NCBI GenBank assembly: GCA_951640165.1 | Contig: OX621264.1 | Span: 4,469,001-4,533,000, forward strand | Length of the DNA: 64,000 nt | Reading direction: 5' to 3' | Source of the DNA: Pseudoips prasinana | Lineage: Eukaryota > Arthropoda > Insecta > Lepidoptera > Nolidae | Shown here: piece after piece, positions 46,201 through 53,240 of the stretch | How the letters are laid out: each line of letters begins with the position of its first letter | Position numbering within the stretch: position 1 is the stretch's first letter | Notes under the pieces: model-generated | Databases searched by the model: none | The model's input: only the letters and a program-made list of their open reading frames with translations | What the model was told of the DNA's origin: nothing | Translations under genes and position numbers: made by a program

Positions 46201-47623
46201 AGAAAAATTTAAAAAAAAAGTTGAAAAGAGTAAAATCAACATCTTTTAGCAAATTAAAATATTTTTTTGTTTGAATAAATGAACTTAATAATCATTTTTT
46301 TTTATTACTATGCCTTATACGTAGCGAAGCACGTACAGGGCCGCTAGTACATTATATAAAACAGCAGATATTAATCAATTAAAATTTAAATAATATACAT
46401 TAACAATAAAATTAATTTAAACGAATTAAATTAAACGAGTTAAACTTACCAAGTACTATTTATTAGTGATTAATTTTACATGATATCTCTAAAATTAAAA
46501 AATATAGTAAGTGATAATGAAACTCGCATAGTGCATGAAACCAGTAGTAGTTTTAGGTATGGAACTACTCGTGTATACGCTACCGTAGGTACCTATCCGC
46601 CCCGCTCGAACGACTTAGGTCATTGACTCGCTCAGTTGACATTCAGGTAAACAAATTGATTAATTGATTGATGATGAATCCAAAATTTCCTTCATACTTT
46701 TACAGGCATAGGAATGTCTTAAATGCTTTGTTGCTAAGTCCTAATTAAATTGAATAACCTAATTAGATTAAATGAACAGCATTTATGACGTATTTAATAA
46801 TGTGGAATCATAATTGTTTGTTTTTTTTTAAGACTAGGTGTTAAACGGCTGTATCGATTTTAATAAAATTTGGTCATAATTTATAAAATTTAACGCGGGT
46901 AAAACCGCAGGGCACAGCTAGTCTGTTATATAAATATGTTTTTCTGTGTGCAATAAACTGTATCACTGCACGTGTGCCGCAGCGGCTAAGACAGTCGCCT
47001 CGCCGCTTCGTATCCCGGGTACGATACCCGCGCCGGACAACTATCTGTGTGACCCATTTATAATAGTTGTTCTGAGTCTGGTTCTAATTTTGTCGCGGGT
47101 ACTTTACAAACATATAATAGACGGACACAAATTACAACCACAGATAGTTGTCCAGCGCGGGAATCGTACCCGGGACACGAAGCGGCGAGCCGCTGCGCCA
47201 CACGTGCAGTGATATAGTTTATTGCACACAGAAAAACATATTTATATAACAGACTAGCTGTGCCCTGCGGTTTTACCCGCGTTAAATTTTATAAATGATG
47301 ACCAAATTTTATTAAATTCGCTACAGCCGTTTAGTCGTGAAGAAGTAACAAACATACACACTCACAAACTTTCGCCTTTATAACATTAATGTGATATAAT
47401 TAATTCTAGTTACAGTTAAATAATTAGATTATTCTTTTTTTCAGACGATCCCTCGGAGCCCTTCGTAAAGGAGCCCCTAAAGTACTCATACGACAAATTC
47501 CCCCAATACTGGTATGCGTCTGAAGAGTCCCTCCGCTTACACAAGAAGAGGAAACACCCCTACTCCGCCATGTTCAATTCCAATTGGTTTTGTACGTGGG
47601 GGGAAGCCTCCCCCAACAGTTAA
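33935..47623 (+). CDS. C2H2 zinc-finger protein with AT-hook-like motif, six exons, not recognised
   Basis: Six exons join in frame to 363 codons plus TAA: 33935-34233, 36248-36407, 38343-38478, 40912-41042, 44675-44861 and 47445-47623. Phases are 2, 0, 1, 0 and 1, and every junction has GT/AG. The start is the ATG that is the first codon of exon 1; a non-coding or further coding exon upstream is possible. Seen in order: acidic/NLS segment (SDSEDDEPDPKRLK, about 26-39); basic AT-hook-like KKRGPPKGYKRKPK (128-141); a Pro/Glu-rich stretch (180-199); finger 1 C237/C240/H253/H258; finger 2 C269/C272/H285/H289; finger-like unit 3 C298/C301/H337/H342 with a 35-residue spacer. By motif content it is probably a nuclear DNA- or chromatin-binding factor. 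I do not recognise the family and assign no function. All introns carry transposable elements. Confidence 0.85.
34375..34500. repeat. Hairpin MITE family L, partial copy in intron 1
   Basis: It has the core gaaagtgaaccttatg and the right arm ggtagctggatgtgctggc of family L. The outer part of the left arm is lost, starting only at gcagacacagcccc. Confidence 0.85.
34684..35370 (+). mobile_element. Element O copy interrupted by a LINE
   Basis: 34684-34797 (aaggtttttgttcacatgta, ctagttacatatat) and 35222-35370 (tagctaggttatattaagtt, gttctgtctatattaagg) together match element O at 31580-31975. They are split by the non-LTR insertion 34798-35221. Confidence 0.8.
34798..35221 (+). mobile_element. 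5'-truncated non-LTR retrotransposon with 14-bp TSD
   Basis: The translation gives a reverse-transcriptase C-terminal tail: MTYGTETWSL, RRLKITQRAMKRAMLGVSLR, KLKWQWAGHIAR, GRRSVGRPPTRWTDDLVRVA. One in-frame TGA is at about 35035. It ends ctgatatgatg. It is flanked by agtaatgatattta at 34784-34797 and 35222-35235, a direct target-site duplication. By motif style it is RTE-like or a related LINE clade. It is dead: truncated and with a stop. Confidence 0.85.
35423..35965 (+). mobile_element. tRNA-derived SINE (family G), split by a LINE fragment
   Basis: The head 35423-35516 has A-box-like tggcgcagcgg and B-box ggttcgagtcc; the body resumes at 35887 (taaatagttgttctgagtct) and ends gtaaagtaccccgcgacac. 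Other copies are at 16063, 28699, 46970 and, reversed, 47143 and 47793. The interruption is 35517-35886. Confidence 0.85.
35517..35886 (+). mobile_element. LINE fragment with RNase H-tail zinc knuckle
   Basis: One frame, about 35556-35804, reads FTGHYGTYHLHKLGL, then CRTCGEENETMLHIICKC, and ends in TAA. This is the C-terminal Cys/His motif found after the RT in R1/I/Jockey-type LINEs. It is followed by about 60 bp of 3' UTR and an aagataagataag tail. Flanks acccataaa and acccttaaa may be an imperfect TSD. Confidence 0.75.
35981..36202 (-). mobile_element. tRNA-derived SINE (family D), intron 1
   Basis: On the minus strand the head contains cctagttggtaatgctcctg and the B-box gggttcgaatcccgg. 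The same family is at 6530, 15543 and 39511. It ends 45 bp before exon 2. Confidence 0.85.
36248..36407 (+). CDS. Zinc-finger gene exon 2 (AT-hook-like)
   Basis: The acceptor ttttaaag ends at 36247; the donor cag|gtaagt follows 36407. With the two carried bases it gives residues 100-153, including KKRGPPKGYKRKPK. This resembles an AT-hook in which the core RGRP is changed to RGPP. The exact phase match with exons 1 and 3 supports it. Confidence 0.85.
36769..37028. repeat. Dispersed repeat P, copy in intron 2
   Basis: tcgtatgggcagtggttacc, cggcttgtaagg-flanked, through gaccgcgagcctagttgctt. It is homologous to 19882-20100 and 41324-41520. Just upstream, a 70-bp unit (cttgtaaggggatgaaagag, gaaatatcgtctattttag) is duplicated at about 36550 and 36680. 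Confidence 0.75.
37170..37291 (+). mobile_element. Helitron-like 3' end, intron 2
   Basis: It runs gtttatgtgaatgttttata to gcgggcacagctagt, ending CTAGT at 37287-37291. It is homologous to 11840-11964. No 5' end was located. Confidence 0.65.
37398..37674 (-). mobile_element. Helitron-like non-autonomous element, intron 2
   Basis: On the minus strand it ends gcacagctagt preceded by a GC-rich inverted motif (cgcgggtaaaaccgcgg). It shares the cttcgatatc and ggcgtgatct interior with 5835-6138. The 5' end is cut by the SINE at 37675. Confidence 0.7.
37675..37804 (-). mobile_element. tRNA-derived SINE (family E) head, intron 2
   Basis: Minus-strand B-box gggttcgattcccacccgg, followed by caaatattttt and the cctgtgtctgggtgtaa body. 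The same family is at 2621, 18788 and 40262. Confidence 0.8.
37907..38275 (+). mobile_element. tRNA-derived SINE (family F), intron 2
   Basis: The head tggtccagcggtagcgtgtt and ggttcaaatcccgggtcggg is tRNA-like. The body contains cccgtgcctcggagagcacg and gatcatgagagtgatggaat. Full relatives are at 16211 and 17501; partial ones are at 10391, 53038 and 56007. It ends 67 bp before exon 3. Confidence 0.88.
38343..38478 (+). CDS. Zinc-finger gene exon 3
   Basis: The acceptor ttttttccag ends at 38342; the donor gaag|gtaata follows 38478, leaving one base. It encodes residues 154-198: a TQNTILSSLLAANNTTITG segment, then Ala/Pro and a Pro/Glu-rich low-complexity stretch (PEPVPEEPLPPPIEVPE), probably disordered. 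No domain is recognised. Confidence 0.8.
38589..38767. mobile_element. Hairpin MITE family B, copy 2 (intron 3)
   Basis: Arms of about 73 bp begin gcctctagcacgagttcctg and end in its reverse complement, around a loop with gcgcctctcgcgg. It is nearly identical to 6841-7020 and 54634-54811. Confidence 0.92.
38768..39145. mobile_element. Element C, truncated copy (intron 3)
   Basis: It matches the right part of the TIR element at 6481-7328: aaaccctaattt, gcaatgattagataaaccat, actttttagggtgtta, then acgttcaaacgc in reverse and a cctcggtcacc end. The left terminus is missing; hairpin B lies at its left edge. Confidence 0.75.
39511..39746 (-). mobile_element. tRNA-derived SINE (family D), intron 3
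   Basis: It runs from ctagggacaatgtcacacag to ctaggctacggtga. The minus-strand B-box is gggttcgaatgccgg. Confidence 0.85.
39967..40209. mobile_element. Hairpin MITE family A, copy 2 (intron 3)
   Basis: The termini are ggggctctaccggctaagtc and its inverted complement. Arms of about 65-70 bp (accgaacatcgatttc-type, ggcgttcaaataaataaagg) flank a unique centre with ccggaccatttatgacgtca. Other copies are at 728, 44918 and 50086. Confidence 0.92.
40262..40885 (-). mobile_element. SINE family E, split by MITE I
   Basis: 40262-40376 and 40763-40885 rejoin to a family E SINE (catatactacttttattttg; gtcctgggtgggaatcgaa). The insertion is 40377-40762. The SINE ends about 25 bp before exon 4. Confidence 0.85.
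40377..40762. mobile_element. MITE I, copy 1 (inverted partner at 41690)
   Basis: Termini caacatgtaacttaattaac and the inverted gttaattacgttacaagttg flank 386 bp, bounded by TA on both sides, as expected for Tc1/mariner-type target sites. It is homologous, in opposite orientation, to 41690-42083. Confidence 0.88.
40912..41042 (+). CDS. Zinc-finger gene exon 4 (first half of finger 1)
   Basis: The acceptor atgtttcag ends at 40911; the donor aag|gtaagt follows 41042. It encodes residues 199-242: LVELLLDPEDWFPAEPYK, a basic SRKKNPKWKN patch and the cysteine half of finger 1 (CEHC). The finger is completed in exon 5. The exon lies between two inverted copies of a MITE (40377-40762 and 41690-42083). 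Confidence 0.9.
41053..41215 (+). mobile_element. Non-LTR tail fragment, intron 4
   Basis: It begins 10 bp after the exon 4 donor. The translation RRSVGRPPTRWTDDLVRVA matches the LINE at 34798, and it ends agctgatatgatgatgatga. Confidence 0.85.
41324..41520. repeat. Dispersed repeat P, copy in intron 4
   Basis: cttatgggcagtggtaaccc through cgggaccgacagcttaacgt to ggactgaccgcgagcttggt. It is homologous to 19882 and 36769. Confidence 0.78.
41588..42300. repeat. Inverted-repeat element enclosing MITE I copy 2
   Basis: The left arm 41588-41650 (cgccgacagactgtacaccg) pairs with 42165-42225 (gtcttgtcggtgtacagtct). Outside the right arm is (acag)n and ggaaccctaaaaa, a common transposon-type tail in insect genomes. 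MITE I copy 2 sits inside. Confidence 0.75.
41690..42083. mobile_element. MITE I, copy 2 (inverted)
   Basis: It runs from caacatgtaacgtaattaac to the inverted gttaattaagttacatattg, with TA on each side; 394 bp. The interior gattctgaacaaactatttt is at the right end here but at the left end of copy 1, showing opposite orientation. Confidence 0.88.
42418..42802. mobile_element. Element H, copy 1, expanded
   Basis: Starts gaagttatacttcttttggc, contains gatgcgcgcgcacaccgaca, ends agaagtataacttctaacgc and acacacaagttttttt. Copies are at 43200 and 61888. This one is enlarged by the tandem array 42517-42729. Confidence 0.85.
42517..42729. repeat. 49-bp tandem repeat inside element H
   Basis: The motif ttctaggtggtatgaaaa starts at 42517, 42566, 42615, 42664 and 42713, exactly 49 bp apart. 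That is four virtually identical units plus part of a fifth. The copy at 43200-43398 has the motif once. Confidence 0.95.
42990..43195 (-). mobile_element. Element O fragment (reverse)
   Basis: It contains actatttacaagcgcttagt, ctacgtgaataaaaacct and ctagaaataataact, the reverse complement of the start of element O (31580). It directly abuts element H copy 2. Confidence 0.75.
43200..43398. mobile_element. Element H, copy 2 (single unit)
   Basis: It has the same ends and the same gatgcgcgcgcacaccgaca core as 42418, but without the tandem array. Confidence 0.85.
43586..43750. repeat. Hairpin repeat, GC-rich arms
   Basis: The left arm taaggcctcctacgcactat (43586-43609) is mirrored at 43728-43750. 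A small inner palindrome, gcaatcaatattgctgatcg, lies within. An open frame of 96 codons across it is a by-product. Confidence 0.75.
43752..43992. repeat. Adjacent hairpin repeat
   Basis: The left arm ggctgagatctatagagcgt, continuing acttagactttgctca (43752-43797), is mirrored at 43943-43990. An inner stem pairs tatgctaagctta with cttagcataagcta. It directly follows the hairpin at 43586. Confidence 0.75.
44675..44861 (+). CDS. Zinc-finger gene exon 5 (fingers 1-2, start of unit 3)
   Basis: The acceptor accccgcag ends at 44674; the donor acac|gtgagt follows 44861, leaving one base. It encodes residues 243-304: the histidine half of finger 1, the whole of finger 2 (CPCC, x12, HLESH) and the CMYC pair of unit 3. 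Codon use is striking: the first 53 codons all end in G or C, unlike the other exons. GC-rich minus-strand open frames here are shadows. Confidence 0.9.
45002..45269. mobile_element. Hairpin MITE J
   Basis: Arms of about 79 bp, starting gggtgtactacgccaaatcg at 45002 and ending in its reverse complement at 45269, are nearly perfect. The loop is about 110 bp. It is nested inside MITE A copy 3. Confidence 0.9.
45275..45470 (-). repeat. Element K, copy 2
   Basis: The reverse complement of 3340-3520: aatcgtcgcgacaccacact, gcaaaaagtgtcgtgacaac and ataaggaacttcgttcc are shared. Confidence 0.75.
46078..46348 (+). mobile_element. Helitron-like element, intron 5
   Basis: It starts tctatatatataaaaatcaa and ends gggccgctagt; 271 bp. 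It is a close homologue of 16569-16831. A TC start and a CTAGT end preceded by a GC-rich motif fit a non-autonomous Helitron; the next base is A rather than T. Confidence 0.75.
46841..47336. repeat. Large inverted duplication (SINE G and Helitron end)
   Basis: The left arm 46841-47052 and right arm about 47143-47336 are near-perfect reverse complements around a spacer of about 90 bp. Each arm holds a Helitron-like 3' end (aacgcgggtaaaaccgcagg, ggcacagctagtctg), a unique stretch (ataaatatgtttttctgtgt) and a family G SINE head. The right arm lacks about 15 bp in the SINE. It ends 108 bp before exon 6. Confidence 0.9.
47445..47623 (+). CDS. Zinc-finger gene exon 6 (terminal)
   Basis: The acceptor tttttttcag ends at 47444. 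The carried base plus AC makes His 305, and TAA is at 47621-47623. It encodes SEPFVKEPLKYSYDKFPQYW, then LRLHKKRKH, the His pair that could complete unit 3, and a short Trp-containing tail. The frame is open up to the stop. There is no convincing AATAAA until about 48568. Confidence 0.88.
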
Positions 47624-47792
47624 TTAGATAATATAACTTGAGACCTGACGCTTTACTAAGAGTTTACAAAAAACGAAACATTTTACCAAATTCGAGCTCA
47701 TACGAGCGCTCTGATTGGTTAATGACGTGATAAGTGTTGCCAATTTTTTTAGCGCAAAACACGTAAAAGCACATTAGGCAAATTAATCTTTG
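47624..47792 (+). other. Likely 3' UTR of the zinc-finger gene
   Basis: It follows TAA with no open frame and no AATAAA. The nearest AATAAA is at about 48568, within a TIR element. The extent of the UTR is unknown. Confidence 0.4.
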
Positions 47793-47925
47793 GGTGGGTA
47801 CTTTACAAAATTATAATTCATGGACACAAATTACATCCAGACTCAGAACAATTATTTATGGGTCACACAAATATTTGTCCTGAGCGGGCATCGAACCCGC
47901 CGCTCGTGCAGTCAATTACAATGCT
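47793..47925 (-). mobile_element. SINE family G (reverse)
   Basis: Minus-strand B-box gggttcgatgcccgctcagg; the body has ataattgttctgagtctgga and ttacaaaattata. Confidence 0.75.
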
Positions 47926-48391
47926 TCGTTCACATCGGGAGCTCGAAATTGTTCATACGTTTCGTTTTCTATAGACTTTTAATAAGTTTACTGTACCACC
48001 AGATGTTAAAATATAGTTTAGTATTATTACGATCAAAAAGCTACCTTATGCAGACTGCAGTAAGGTGAAGTTTGATTATCAATGTTTTCAAAAGAATATG
48101 GATGATTTTCGTTGGTCGTACTACAAACTGCGGAGAAAGGTGTAAAATAGCTTACCGATACTTTGATTTGGAAGAAGGATTCTACTAACAATAATTGCTG
48201 TTAAAAAATTGGAAAGTAAAAATGTAATCATCCGGCTGGAATCAGATCTGTACTTCTAGCGATCTAGCTGCACGAACAAAACACACCGGAAGATCAAATT
48301 TGCGAGTTCCGGTGTTAACATGTAGGATGCCATCTATCGGTTTTGTACCAAAAGCATTGTATGATATGTTCACAGTTGTATATGCAAGATT

Positions 48392-48736
48392 ATAGGGAGC
48401 GTTCTAGTGCAACGTAACTTTAAATTGTAAATCCCCCCTCCCCCGTAATGGGATTTTTAACCTCCCTCCCTTCTTCCGTAACGTTTTTGTTTCACTTTAG
48501 TAAAACGTTATGTGACCACCAAATGATCAATTTTACCTACCTAAAAAAAAATCCAGTGTTTTTGAGAAAATAAAACGTTTATATAAAATGCGTTAGAGAA
48601 TCTCTACTCGAGCGTTCTGAAGAGATAAAATAGCATTGTTACGTAACGCGTAGTTCAAACTCCTACCCCTGTAACGCATCATAACGTTTTACAAGCCCCC
48701 CCAATATTCGTTCCATAATTAAACGCTCCCATATAT
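48392..48736. mobile_element. TIR element with AGGGAGCGTT ends
   Basis: agggagcgttctag at the left and the inverted aattaaacgctccc at the right, within 345 bp. The interior has repeated pyrimidine-rich and gtaacgttttt segments. AATAAA at about 48568 could act as a poly(A) signal for the upstream gene. Confidence 0.7.
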
Positions 48737-50085
48737 TGATAACACCTTCCAAACTATCAAGTTTTAGTTTTAAAATGCAATGTCAATGCAAAATCTTATA
48801 TCTAGATTTATTTTAACAAGCTTGTTTTTAAGTTTTGTATGATTTAACTACCTGCGGTCATATTTGTGATACGTAATGTATGGCTTTACCCTCAGTAAGT
48901 TAATTTGTATATATGACAGTTTACTTAAAAATGATCGGTTACATTCAGAGTTAAACCAACTTTGTATCGTTTTTGAATCGCAAAAAGTTTGTAGTACGAC
49001 AGCAGGTATTTTGTTATTATTCATAGATAGTATTTAGTAGTATTGTAACTACGACGCTGGCAACCCACAGTATTTTTTTTTAATTTAGTAGGATTTATTT
49101 AGTTTGAACTGGCAACTTTATGCGCTAAATTAGTGGTGTATTAAGTCGAAAAAGAAACGTGGTTACATTATTAGATAAAACAATATCGTTAAAATGCAAA
49201 ATTTATGTCGTTGAAATGTCCTATTAATATGGTGATTGGGCACCTATAAATTTGGTCTGTTAGTGCGATTCGTTTGTAGCCTAACGGTTAATCATATGCC
49301 GCATTGGCAAAATATGCAGATTCAGTTGCCACTGGCAGAATCAATTTATAAAATCACGATATTTTTGACATAATACAACATTGATTGAGTGCGTATTAAT
49401 TATAAAAAGACAGCTGATTTTAATTTATAAGTATGTATAGTTGATGGCAAAACGTAAGTGTGATTTACCAGTGACATAAGAATATTACAAAAAAAAAAAT
49501 GAAATTAGTGATTAAATATTTTAGTCTGGCAATATAATTAGTATGGTAGGTTTTGTGATCGAAATTTGTAATTCCATTGAGTGATATGGCAACCCAGTAA
49601 GTAATATGTTGGCAACATTGTACCGCAGCTTTACGAATATCACAATAACAAATCTACTTTTTAAGATTTATTTAATAATAATTATTTTAGTAGTGTAGTA
49701 ATTTTTATACCAATAATATAAGTATACGAACATTATACTATACTCATTTTTTATTATTTTTAACTGGCAACTTTTATATTTTACTTTTACAAATGTTGCC
49801 AACATACGGCCAGTATGAGTATTTATAAGTAATTATAATAAATAAATAACGCATAATATTAGTATTATTTTTAATAAGTATTTTATTGGTAATTGGCTGT
49901 ACTGTGTTTAATGACGCATTTATCGTAATGTAGGCAGCTATAATAGAATTAACGTAGCGTGGTAGGGAACCCAGTTGTTGGACGAACAAATTTCAGTGAC
50001 ATATATGTACAGTGAGCATAATATATTGTAAGAAACAAAGAATGAAAGATAGAAAAAGAAAGAAATAAACATTTATTTATTACCA
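48737..50085. other. Intergenic, nothing recognised
   Basis: AT-rich; no supported gene or family repeat. Confidence 0.45.
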
Positions 50086-50327
50086 GGGGGGCTACCGGGT
50101 AAGTCGTCGAACATCGGGATAGTGATCGGCGTTCAAATAAAGAAAGGTCAAAAATGACTTAATCAATCGTTAAATTGGCTTCGACGTTGAAAATCGATTC
50201 CGGACCATTTATGACGTCACTTGTGCTCATGGAAGCTGATTTAACGATTGTTTAAGTCATTTTAACCTTTATTTATTTGAACGCCGATCACTATCCCGAT
50301 GTTCTGTGACTTAGCCGGTAGCCCCCC
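50086..50327. mobile_element. Hairpin MITE family A, copy 4, variant arms
   Basis: Ends ggggggctaccggg and the inverted ccggtagcccccc. The block gggatagtgatc at 50115-50126 replaces the usual arm sequence and is matched by gatcactatccc at 50287-50298. The centre gattccggaccatttatgac is that of the family. Confidence 0.92.
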
Positions 50328-53037
50328 TGGACGGACATAACCAAGTGATATCAATTTTCTTTTTATTCCAAAGTATCATTTGCTCGATATGCAGCAATAG
50401 GTGAGTGGGTATTCTTGACTTGTTCGGTACATCCATTGATGTGTCCGTTAATATTTAAATCTTTATATGATCTTGGGGTTTTTTTTCTTTTTACCCTCCT
50501 GTTACCAGCTGTGGATTCATAAGGTTATTTACCAACATGTTCGGATGCTTACGTTCCTTGTAAATGATTCAATAACAGAAAAGTACAAAAAAAAATGCGT
50601 GATATTAATTATGTTGAGAAGGCTGCAACCAATATCTGGAGTAGTTTCTTAGCCAGCTCTTGCAGTGCCCAGGAACGACTTCCCTGCGTTTTGCCATACG
50701 TACTATTGGAAGCAAGTAACGGCTCACTTGATAGGACCCTTAAAATCGACCCTCGGTGTTTTTGCGGCTGGCTTCTCTAGTTGCAATTCTCTGGTTTTAT
50801 GAGGCTCTAACCTAAGTATCTTTCTGTTACCATCTTTGCTCTGGAGGGATATGAGAAAAGATAATGTTCCACATAATTTTTTAGAGGAACAAGGAGTGTT
50901 CCTCTTTGACTAAATAGTTTGTGGATCCAAGACAGTTGAAGGGATTCCCCGAATTGCCTGGGAAGACGTCTTTTATGGGGCACTGTGAATCATGACTTAC
51001 CTGAGCGTGGATGGGACTGATTCCATAAAATTATCCCATGTGGGGTTTGAATACCAATTATTCTTGTAATTTAGTTTATATAGAATGAAATATCGCTTCC
51101 ATATAAGTGCTTGTTGTACATATAAGAGTTTCTGCACTGCCTTAAATAATTAAGGAAATATGATTGTGATCGTTTCAGCAACTGGGATAGCTACCTTATC
51201 AATAATATTAGTGCCTTCTAAGAACGGCTACTATAACTTTTTAATTTAAAATGTCAAAGTCTACCTGTGTGGCATGGCGACTTATACTCATGTCTCTACA
51301 CAGATAAAGAAACGATATAATTGTAAGAACGAGGATTAGAGATATCCCGACTACTGATTATTTTATGTGTACCGTGCTGTTATGACGATTCTGCAAAACA
51401 CAATTTTCTTAAAACATCTAACTGGCACATTTGAATTGATGCGTTTGCTATTGGGTCTAACTAACGCCCCATGTATTCCAGTTGATCTTAGTTTGTCGTT
51501 TTACATTTGTTAAGATAATGCCGTTTTGTATTCATTATCTATGGTAGACTTTGATATCTAGAGGCATACGCCTATCCGCCTGTCCACTCCATAATATAAG
51601 TCGGCACATAACGTATTTTTATACACATATGTACAAATATTTAGTATTTTTGTAGCTTATTGCATTTATTAGTTGTAGGAATGTATTCATGGATAGTTCG
51701 GGGGTGGCGGGATTGTCGATAGTTTCCCCTCAAAGTAATGTTGACCCCATAATATTGGGGTTGCCATAGGCCTACATTTTAAACAATGGTTTCCAAAATA
51801 TGATCCGGTTTGATTGGTCAATAAGACTATCAAATTAACGTTGAACCTTATAATTACATATCTTATGAAAATAAAAAAGTTTGATTCGTATTATTAGAAA
51901 AGATTTTTTAAATACTTTTTTTAACTTCAGAAGTGGGATACTTTGTTCCTTCTTTAACTGTAAAAGTCTTAGGCTTCCCATCAAAATTGTTGACTTTATA
52001 TAATTATGATGGGTCAAAATTTTGATAATCCCGCCATTTTGTATAAACCCGAACTCAAAATCAGATCACAGGCAGACCAAAATATAACAGTATTAGGTAG
52101 TAGATGTTAAGTTTTAATTTAACTGTACAAAACGTGTCAAAAGGTGGCAGTTCGTAAAGCTTAGGCCTAGCGCGCACGGGGGATTTTCGTCGCCGTGACT
52201 ATAACTTAATAGAGATCTTCCCATATTATACTTAACTGAAAAATTACCCTAAATTTGGGGATAAGTACCAGAATTTGGTAATACTGGACTTGATAGATGT
52301 GAGGAAGGAAATCTTGACACCCGTGGGCGCGGCTTTAGAGTTGCATATGTGTAGAAGTAGAAGAAATGTGTCAAAGGTTAAGTAGAACTTGGTAAGGCTT
52401 AGAAAATGTTGAGTAGGGATTGTTGGATTGTAGTAAAAAAGCTGATAAGGATGTATAAGTATAATCTGAAGTTGCAGTCGGGAACTTTAATTATTAAGCC
52501 GGGAGCGAATTATATAATATTGAATTTTATAGCATTACTTCCACTGCAACGCTCAAAACTAGAAAAACATAAATTTTATCGCCCGGCGGGTATCAAAGCT
52601 GCACCTTCTCCCAAGAAGCCGGAAATCAATATATAACTTCTCTTGCTAACTCCCTTATGTAGAAGCATCGGCTTGTATTGTCCAGTGTAGCAGTGAAAGT
52701 GTTACCAAGTGTTGTATGATGAAAATTATAAGACCGCCATTTGTACCTAATAATTACTGAAAAATCAATATATGTATGTATTTTTCTTGTTTTGGTGTAA
52801 TAAAATGTATTTTATTTTACTCTAGCATTCGATTTCGGTTCTGTCCTGGCTTAATAGTTAAAATCTCTGACTCACAATCGTGAAAAATGCCTGCCTGGGG
52901 TATGAGTGACGGGTTGGAGGGCTGTGAGCACGTAATACGCAACATACTATGCCGCGTTACTATACTGTCAAACATGGCCGCCTCAAGCAGAGCGTTACAT
53001 AACCCAAACGTCCGTCTAGTAATCCCGAATGGACCTA
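50328..53037. other. Intergenic, transposon scraps only
   Basis: 50925-51010 (gtggatccaagacagttgaa, gggattcccc) is related to 42825-42930. The rest shows no gene or clear repeat; open frames at 50595 and 52406 have no supporting features. Confidence 0.4.
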
Positions 53038-53240
53038 CCAAAAAAATCTTAGTATCAGCCTGAATTCCTGGTGATGGCGATATCACAACCTCATGTGTCG
53101 GATAGCACGTAAAGCTGTTGGAACTGTACTCTCTTTCCGATCATGTCGCTAGTCCTCCCGATCATGAGAGTGATGGAATAGAAAGTGCCCCTGTGTTTCC
53201 GCACTCACTTGTGCACTATAATATGTCCCGTGTTAGACAA
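53038..53240 (+). mobile_element. SINE family F, partial
   Basis: cttagtatcagcctgaattc, gatcatgagagtgatggaat and tgtgcactataatatgtccc; the tRNA head is absent. Confidence 0.8.
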
